From the IMG/VR virus record IMGVR_UViG_3300006751_000059, positions 1 through 34,133 of that record: a stretch of DNA of 34,133 nt. One strand, 5' to 3'. The position numbers and the translations under genes were made by a program. Below, piece after piece: positions 1 to 9,000 of the stretch. The DNA comes from a virus. Within the stretch, counting starts at the first letter, position 1. Each line of letters begins with the position of its first letter. The notes beneath the pieces are model-generated. The model was given only the letters and a program-made list of their open reading frames with translations. It searched no databases and was not told where the DNA came from.

Positions 1-3000
1 CCTCATTGTTTTTCCAGTTTGCTGTTTTGCCTAACATGTGCTGCACCTGCCCTTGAAGGCCGCTAATGCCGGCCTTTTTATAGGCATCACTATTCCAGAA
101 AACCGGACTATTTCTTAAAGCCTTTAGATTTTCTGATGTCAAGAACTTTTCAACTATGGAAAGAGGTCCGGCTTTGCCGCCGGCGTCCTTTTTCTTCTTT
201 ATGTTTTCTCGGAATTTTTGGATCTGTATGTCTACAATTTTTTGCTTAGTTTTGTTGGCGTCTGCGCCCTCCAAGGCTTGAACTTTTTCCCATTCACCAA
301 CTATGCCTTCACCGCCGCCACCCAGCTCTTTGAAAATTCTTATCCGCGCGGTCTTTAAAGCGCCGAAGGCTTCGGGGTCAAAATTGGTCATTGGGACCCC
401 GGAAGCTTGAAACTCCCTTAGGAGTATTCCTTTTTGTACGTCATTGAGGTTGGAGGTTCCCTTCTTTCCGTCTTTACCAAAAATTTGATCTGCTAAAAAT
501 CTTAATGGAACACTGCTTATTTGCTTCAGGGCGTGCTGGATCCCTTTGTTCACCTCTGGCCCATCTAGCCTCACGTCTTGGCCGGGCAACGGGTTTTGGC
601 CAGCGTCCAGTTGCTCATTTTTAGCTGATTTCCGCAGCCCCAGCTGCCTAAGCATTTTTATTCTTCCGGCATCATCGGCGGCTGCAAATTCTTCTGCAAA
701 TCTTTCCCCCGTTAATACTGATCCTCCATCATTTCGCATTTTGGAAAATAGGGTATGCTTGTCTCTTTCTTGATCACTCAGATCTCCCCATCCTGTTGCG
801 AATAAATACTCCCCAGCATTTTTTACCCCCGTTTCTTTGGCGACAATCTGGTCAACGCTTAAATCCTTATCGCTGAATTTAAATTTCTTTTTCAGCATCT
901 CAAGGCGCCCCAAGGGGTCATTGCCGGGCCTTTCGTATATACCGTGCAACGGGCGCTGTTTTGGACCTACTCTCATAGTGGTGTCGATGCCAGCTTTAGT
1001 AAACATTAATTCCGCCAATGCCGCCTCATCGCCGACCGATAGGATTTGTTGGCGCTTCTTTAATATGCTTATCGCGTCCTCGTGCTCCAGCGCTCTGTCT
1101 CGGAGCTTTTTCATTTGGTTTTCGTAGTACCGTTTCCCTTGATTGGTGAGGCCGCCCATGTCCCTATCTCGTCTATTAGTCTCTTCGTCCCTCCTTCGCT
1201 TCTCTAGGTCTTGGATTTCATTGTTAATGCCTCTTCTTCCTGCGCCCCCTATGAGGAAAGAGTTTTCTTGGTCTATTCTTTTTTGTAATCCGCTAGGAGC
1301 TACGCTTACTGCCTTCTTGGCTTCGTTTACTAACTGGGCGAATTTAACAGCTCCGCTAGAGGCCTTTACTTTTTGGTCTATATTTCCTAGGATTGCTTTG
1401 TAGTGCTTGTCCCTTAGGGCGTTGGCGCCTTCGATAGCACCTTGGCCTTCGTTGAATTCAAGAATGGAGTCGTCGAATTCTTTTTTCGATTTTATTTTTT
1501 CTTGTTCTTTGCGGATGTTGTCTATCTCTTCTATTCGTGCGTCTATAAGGTCCCTTCCGAACAGGGCCTCACCCCGCCCCAGAGGTTTTGCCCCGGGCTG
1601 CACCGGCCCTTGAATTTCAGCGCCTAGACCTCCATGCCTGTCAATGAAATTTTTCGCCTCCCCACCGAAACCTAATGGCATTTGGTTATCAGCCAACTTG
1701 CCATCTATGTCAAGCTCAAGAACCATCGCCTTAATCGACTCCATGGCCTTGTCGGCTCCCTCGCCATCTAGTTGAGTTAGTGTTTGCATTAGATTGCCGC
1801 CGTATCCAGCGCCAGCCGAAGGCAGGTAATTTTTAGCCATATCTAATATATTAGAACGTTTTGGGGCTGACTTGTCTTTTAAAGCGCTAATGAATCCATT
1901 GATTCGATCTGATGTACTTCCGGTAAATGGCCCAACTTCTCCCGGTACTAAAGCGTCGGTCAAAAGCCCTTGTTTGGAATGAGAGTACCACTCTTTAGTT
2001 TTACCATTTACCCCCATGGGAGAGAAAGGTGCCGAAACATAACCCATTCCCTCTTTTGCGAACGCTGGTGTTTGAGATATTTTGTCAAAAAATCCTTGGT
2101 AGTTTTCGCTTCTCTCGATGCCCGCCCATAATTGTTCACGAGTAGCTTGAACTATCTTTTCTTGTTCGGGGTTGGCTTTTTGAGGCAATCTATTAAGTCT
2201 CGCCTGCATTAAGTCTTTAATTCGGGCTATGTCTTCTTTTTTGTACTTAGCAGGCACTTGACTTAAAGTAGGCGCTCCTGTAGGGCTAGTCACCAAAGAA
2301 AGAGATTTGGGGAACTGTACAGCTCTAGATCCCGATTTTACGCTTTTAGCATAATCTCTTAACTGTTCTGAGAGTATAGCTGATGTCGCGAAGCTTGGGG
2401 AAAATTCATCAAGAGCTCCCACGTTAACCTTGCCCCCGCTAGCCAGCTCGTCAGCAACTCTCATCATGGTCGGACCAAACCTAAAAGGCTCAAAGTAGTC
2501 CCACTCGGGCGGCGACATTTCTATCCCTACGCCTCCTGAATGATCCAATCTTTTACTATTCTTGAAGAGTTTTTGCCGGAGTGGCTCTCTTTTAGTTATT
2601 TTATCTATCTGTGCTTGGGCGCTGTATTTTTTATCTGATGGCTTACTAGCCTCCAATAACCACTTTGCTTGATCTAAATTTGTTCCGGGGAACGCTTGGT
2701 CTGGATTGACTCCCGCCTCTTTTGCTATGCCGCCCCAGAAGCCAGTTGGGCTCCATCCTGTGGACGCTAATTGCCTTAGAAAGTCGTGGGTTACGCTACC
2801 TTCTTTATCTTTATAGGCGGTGTTTATAGGGGCATATCCAAACTGTTGAATATCATTTAGTAATGACTCTAACTGGCCTCCCCCAAGTGCCACTCCGGTA
2901 AGCTTCTTCAACCATGACATTTGCGAGATAGCTTTTACTGATGCGTGTACGCCTTTGCCCGCGTAAGTAATCGCTTTTCCTCCGGAAAAGACTAGCGCCA

Positions 3001-6000
3001 CGTTAGCAATGGCATCCGCAAAAGCTCCGCCTTCTCCCGTCCCTCCAGCTAGCTTGTTATAATCGCCAACATCTTCACCGATTCTATCCGTCATCCATGC
3101 TTGCAGGCTTTTTGTTAGACCCGATACTTTTGAGCTCCCTACGGTTTTGGCGATTCCAAATTCTTTTTTCGTGGCATCCGCCAACATTTGATCTATAGAG
3201 CCTCTATCCCCCGCCGTAATAAATGATGGCAATTCATTATAGACGTTGGGCAGAGCCTTTCCTAAATTGAAATCATTGAAAATATCTGGGGTTTTTCCGT
3301 ATCCGGGAATCGTTAGACCACGACCCTCCATTGGATTGTAGCCCAGTAAATAACCCTTTAGCTCGCTTCTTAAATCATCTATTCCTGATCCTTGACCCAC
3401 CGCCTTGGCCCATTCCATCACGGGCAAGAGCCCTCCGAAGTTCCCAATATTTTCTATGAAGTCAGTAGTTTGGGCCTTTTCTAACACTCTTTCCCTTTCG
3501 AGGTATGCGAGTTTTTCCTGAGTCGTTTTTCCTTTACTCCATTCTTTGAAATTCTGTAAATCAATAAGTCTATTACTGTTTGGGGCGAAATTAGGTGTAA
3601 ATCCGCTAGCCCCGCCCTGAAAAGATCTAGAGTTTTGCGTTGCTTTCTTTAGTCCTTCTGGATGGTCTCTCTTGACCGCTGCGAAATTGGGTTGAGTCGC
3701 AGCATCGCGAACGTAAGTTCCAACCTGCCGGTGATAATCTACAACCGGCCTTGACCCGGCTCCGCCCATCGCTCTTTCAGTTCCTAATGCTCGCGCTACA
3801 GCGGAGTGAGGGGCGTAATTCGGGACAAACCCTCCGGAAGCTTGGGGGCGGCCCGAACTTTGGGCGAGGCTTTTTATTAACTGCGTTGTTTGTTGGTGAT
3901 TCTTTTGAGATATTTCAAAACCCTTAAACATGGAGTTTCGAAGAGTTTCATTTTCCTGTTTTCTTGCGCTCCACGAATCAAAAGTAGCTTTCCTGTTTAA
4001 ACTGCTGGTTTCTCCCATCCGCTCTTTAATCTTATTTATTCCTTGAAGAACAACATTGTCGTTCGTCATGAAAGCCTCTTTCATCTTCATTAACTTTTCG
4101 GGCATGGCTAGATCCTTATTCATTCCGATCTTAGTCATCTCTTGCACTCTTTCAACCGTTTTCATTATTCCTCTCAGCATTCCAAAGGGGTTTACGAATA
4201 GGTTAGGTACAAAGTCTTTTCCTTCTTCTTTTGTTCTTGGCGGCGCAAAATTCGGGACAAACCCAGATGCAGCGGCAGGCCCTGCTGTTGCAGACTCCTT
4301 GAGTTTAGTAGCTGCGTCTTCTAGGGCTTTTGCTGAGATCATTAAGGCGCTTCCTCCTTCTTGAGCTGCTTGAGCGCCGATTTTCCCTGCCTCTATTATT
4401 ACCTCCGCTGCTGCTGCGGCTTTGAGTTGCGCGTCGGCAATCTTGTCGGCGTTTTGCTGCGAAGTGTCTTCTATAGCCTCCGCCCGACCCCCGACGTCTA
4501 GATCTAAATTCAACTGTTCTGCTATGGCAGTGTCTATATTTAGCAAGGGCGCCAGTCCGTCATTTATAGCTTGCGTAAGATTTTGAGTTAAATCACCCAA
4601 AGCTGCATCGCTTATGGATACCTCCATAGCTTCAGCTACCTCTTTTTCCGTAGCGACTCCGCCTTCTTGTAGACGAGAGAAGGCATTGTTAACAGCTTCT
4701 TGAAAAGAAGGGATTAAATTAGCGCTTGCGTCCTTTAAGTTGGTTATATCTAATGCCTTTAGTTCCCTCTCTAACCCACTTAGATCCAGTGCCTGCGACT
4801 CTTTTCCGGTTAAAGATTTAAAGACCTCCTTGAGATTGGAGAATTCAGTCAATGCTTTATTTTGTTCTTTTAGCGCGTTTAGTAAAGGATCATTTCCTCC
4901 GCCCATTTTTGACATTAGGTCAAGCGCCTTCTGTTGCTCTGAAAGCCTTTCTAACTGGGTTTTTTCGATAGCGGTCCCTTCCTTATAGGCGCTATCTAGG
5001 TTTCCAAGCATATTCAAGGAGCTCTCCGCTATTGCATTCCCCCTTAAAAACGCAGCCGCGAGGTTGTCTTGTTTTTGTAAATTAGCACTTAATTCGGCGC
5101 TGATTTTCATTTGAGACCCCTTAAGGTTAGCCCCAATATCCCTAAAAGCCCCAATGGTCTCGTTTGCGGCGGTTTTTTCTTCTGCGGTTCCGGTTCTTTG
5201 AATTTCGGTCAAAGTTTTGATCGCCTCGGTAGTAGATAGTGATCCATCTTTAATCTGTGACACAAACGCCTTGGAGATTCCCTGAAGCTCGGCCCCTTGC
5301 TTTTCTGAACTTGCTAATATTTTTGCAGCAAAAGTTGCCAGCTCAGCTTTTATACCTTGGGTGGCTGTCTGTCTAGCTTGTCCTATCGCTGCGCCCGCTG
5401 CACCTCTTGCTTGGGCTTGTGGGCTAACAGTAGACACTGCCTCCATCCTTTGAGATCGAGCGTTTGCGTTTATCTTACCCACTTGAGACAAGATAGAGAA
5501 GGCTTTTTTAGAGCTTGAACTTAGAACCTCAAAAGTTCCGCCTAACTTCGCTAATTCACCCCCTAGCCTTTGGGAGGCTGTTGTTTGGGCTTGAGTCAAC
5601 TCGGTTACAACCTGAACCGCAGCTTTTAGCCTAACTTGACCCTGTATCGTCTGAAGAAGACTATCGTTAAATTGGCTTTGCTCTCCTTTTGCGCTCCTAT
5701 TGGCTTTAACACCCTCTTCAAGAGATAAGAAGTACCCTCTTGCTTGACCATCTAATTTGCCCGTTACTTTTTCTATTGCGCTGAGTTGTTTTTCTGCCGA
5801 TTGAGCGCTAAATCCCGTAGCTTTAAAAGTAGCGGCGAGCTTTTGTATTTGCTGTGGGTTTAGGTCTTTAGTTAGAGTGCTTCCTAAGTCTTTTAACGAT
5901 ATCGACGTTTCGTCAAAATCTTCAAAACCATCGGTTGACTTAACTAGGTTTGTCAAGTCTTTTGCCAGTTCTTTAAGGTTCTTTCCTTGGTTTAAATCTC

Positions 6001-9000
6001 CTTTTGCCCCCTCGACCGCTTCGCTTAGTTTTTGCGGGTCTCCTATGGCATCAATTATTTTAGTGATGTTTTCGGGATTAACGTTACTCAAGTCCGAAAC
6101 TTGCATAAAGAACCCTTCCATAAATTTGCTAGCCGCTTCCATATTTCCGCTCTTTATGGCTTGTCCTAGATTGGCCGCACTAAGTGCAAATTTATCCATC
6201 TCTTCGATGGCTTTTTGAGTGGCTACCAGTTCTTTGTCTAGAGCGTCTGCATACTGTTGGGCTATCTCATCCCGACGACCATCGGTTTCAAAATCAAACA
6301 TTGCTAAAAGATCGTCCTTAAAGTCCCAAGCTAATCCACCGACAAACGCTAAAGCTTTTGCCAGTAATGTAAATTTTCCCCCTACCATTTCTATACCCGT
6401 CAAGGCAACTTGCGCCCCAGTTAGTGATTTTCCTGTCTGGTCGGCGATTGCGCTCAAACCAAACTGTGTAGCAATCATTCGCCCCATCCCCGCACTAGCG
6501 TCTTTTGCAGAACCTGCGGCTTCAGCCGCCTTTGTCTTCAGGATTCCAAGTCCTCTTCCTAAACCCAGTAAAGCGTCCTTCCCTTTTGTTGCGCCCACCG
6601 CTAATCCTTTTATTGCGGTGCCAGCGAAAAAATTAGGAACAAACCCTTGGGCAGCTCCATGAGTTTTTGGGTCTTGTCCCGATCTTATGGCTCTTTCCAC
6701 CCCTTGGCCGCCGCCCCTAGGTTCGTCCCTAGTATTGGCCACCAACAAGCCCATTGGGTTTTTGGGACCTTTTAATCTGGAATCAGTATCTGTATAAATT
6801 TTAGCTGATGAACCTTGACTGCGTAACGCCTCTTTTTCTCTAGATATTGCTTCTTCTAGAGAATTTGCCAAATTAGGAATGAACCCCGAAGCTGACCTTC
6901 GTGCTCGTGTGGGTATGTATTTCCTCTTATAACCGCCTTTTCCTTCAAGAGCTAAACTAATATCGTTAGAAGGAATAGTATTAAATATTTTTTGGCTACT
7001 ATATTTTTTGCCTGTTCTATTTACTTTTTTAATATATTCTTGGGCAAATCTTTTTTCGCTTTGCGGGTCTATTACTATAGGTTGTGGATCTAGTTGTAAG
7101 TCGTTTCTTTTCTTGGCTACATCTTTGATTGCGCCAACCACTTGTTTTTGGGTGAATTTTAAATTTCCCAGTATAGCTGCGTCTCGAACAGAAGAGGCTC
7201 CCCTTGAGTCTTTGTTCAGCATTTTTTGAGCGGTCTTTCTTTCGCCGCTCGTTGCGCCGCTCCCTTTTTTGAGTTTAGCCTCTAAACCGGAAATCATAGA
7301 GGGGCTTAATGCCATATTAGGTATGAAGCCCTGTGCTAAACCCTTTCGCCCTCTCCTTCCCGACTTTTCTGTCCTAAGGTCAAGCACTCTTACTTGATAG
7401 CCTCCTCCCTCAATGTTTCCTTGGTTCCCTAACGCTTCCCTGAAGGGTTCTCGCGGCAATCTATTTAGCTCGCCAGCCAATTGTTTTAAATTTCTAAAGT
7501 CTATAGACTTGAGCCCCGTAGACATATGAGCCAGAACATCCCCCGACGTCTTTATTCCTTTTACTTGTCTGGATTTCAATTGAGGGTAGGCATAAATTAA
7601 GTCTTCAAAGTTGTTTCTGGATCCTTGCTTAAAAGATCGGTTCTGGGTTATCCCTTTGCTGGTAAACGCTAGCCCCCTATCTATGTCTTTACTGGCAGCT
7701 ATTTGTTTCCATATTGCATGTTGACCGCCTCGTGCGCCGCTGTCTCCTCTTTGAGCCCATTCGATTTCTCTGCTGCCTCCGCTCTTATTGTAGTACAGTT
7801 TGGACCCCGTGTCGGCATCTAAATATTGACGATCATAATCACCCCCAAATACGTTCATGATGTTTCCGAAATTAGGAATGAAGCCGGAGGCTTGAGCGAG
7901 GCGCCCGTCTCTGGGCAAAATAACGGTGCTTTGTGGCAACTTAACCTTGTCGCGCCTTTTGTTTTTTAAGGACTTGCCTTTTATTCTTTCAGCGGTAGCC
8001 TTTCTTAGGATATCTCTGGCCGATTGCGGCTTCTTGACGGTCTTGACTTCTTCCCCTGTAATTAGATCAAAAGGAGCGTTTTTTCCGGCGACTTTAGTTC
8101 CTTTAGCTTTCGCTGCAGTCGCCTCACCCATAATACCCTTTATTGTATTCAGGATATTTCCGTATGCAGCCTGATCTCCGGGTTTGATATTGTTTAGCGC
8201 AGTTCTTAGTGCCTTGAGCTTGCTATCTCCTTTAGCGAAACCTTTCTTTTCGTATGACCTTATCCATCTGTTAATGTAATTGTCGTTTAGCTTCTTTCCT
8301 GTTCCTTTTTTTCCTTTTCCGCCCTTGCCCAAGCTGGTGATCATTTTGGAAGCCACTCGTTGAGACCACGCAGTGTATTGGCCAATATCCATTTTCTGAA
8401 ATTCTGGCACTATTAGGCTAGTGAATTCATCAAATGAATCTGTTTTCTTCCGTGAATTTCGAAGCTCATTGCTGTAATTAGGGCGTCCTAGCTGTGCGAC
8501 GGAAGCCGTGCTTAATATAGCTTTCCCTCCAAAGGGAGCTATTGTTTCTTTGGCCCTGTATCCTTGTGCCGTTAAGTCGCTGGGTATTGAGGTTACAAAA
8601 CTAGGAATAAAACCATCACCCGCTGCGATCCTCCCCTCGAAGTCCGGGTCAGAGTGGAGAGCATAAGCGCGTTCAATTTCCGGTTCCAGTTTTTTGTAGT
8701 ACTTCTCAATCTTTCTCTCGACATCACTCGAAAGACTTCTCTTTTGTTTAGAGTTGAAGAACTGCCTGAGGTCCCCAAGGTCCTTTTGTCGGCGGTTAGG
8801 CGATTGAGAGATATTGAAGAGTTTATCTTTATTGGTTAGCCGCAGATGGTGGCCCATGGAGTTAAAGCGAGAGACTGCCCCGCTCAACTTATTAAACTGC
8901 CGAGTGTCAAGCCCAGACCCTCCTTGGGAAAATTTAGATCTCTCTTTGGTGGCGTCACCCATACGGCCTATGAAATTGGGAATAAAACCATCAGCCTTAC

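Noticed and set aside
7330-7885. Segment between motif copies at 1305 and 1490 as an acetyltransferase-like domain
   Set aside because: A weak R-G-G-Q-H-A helix resembles the cofactor loop, but the other conserved strands are not seen; left as unknown.
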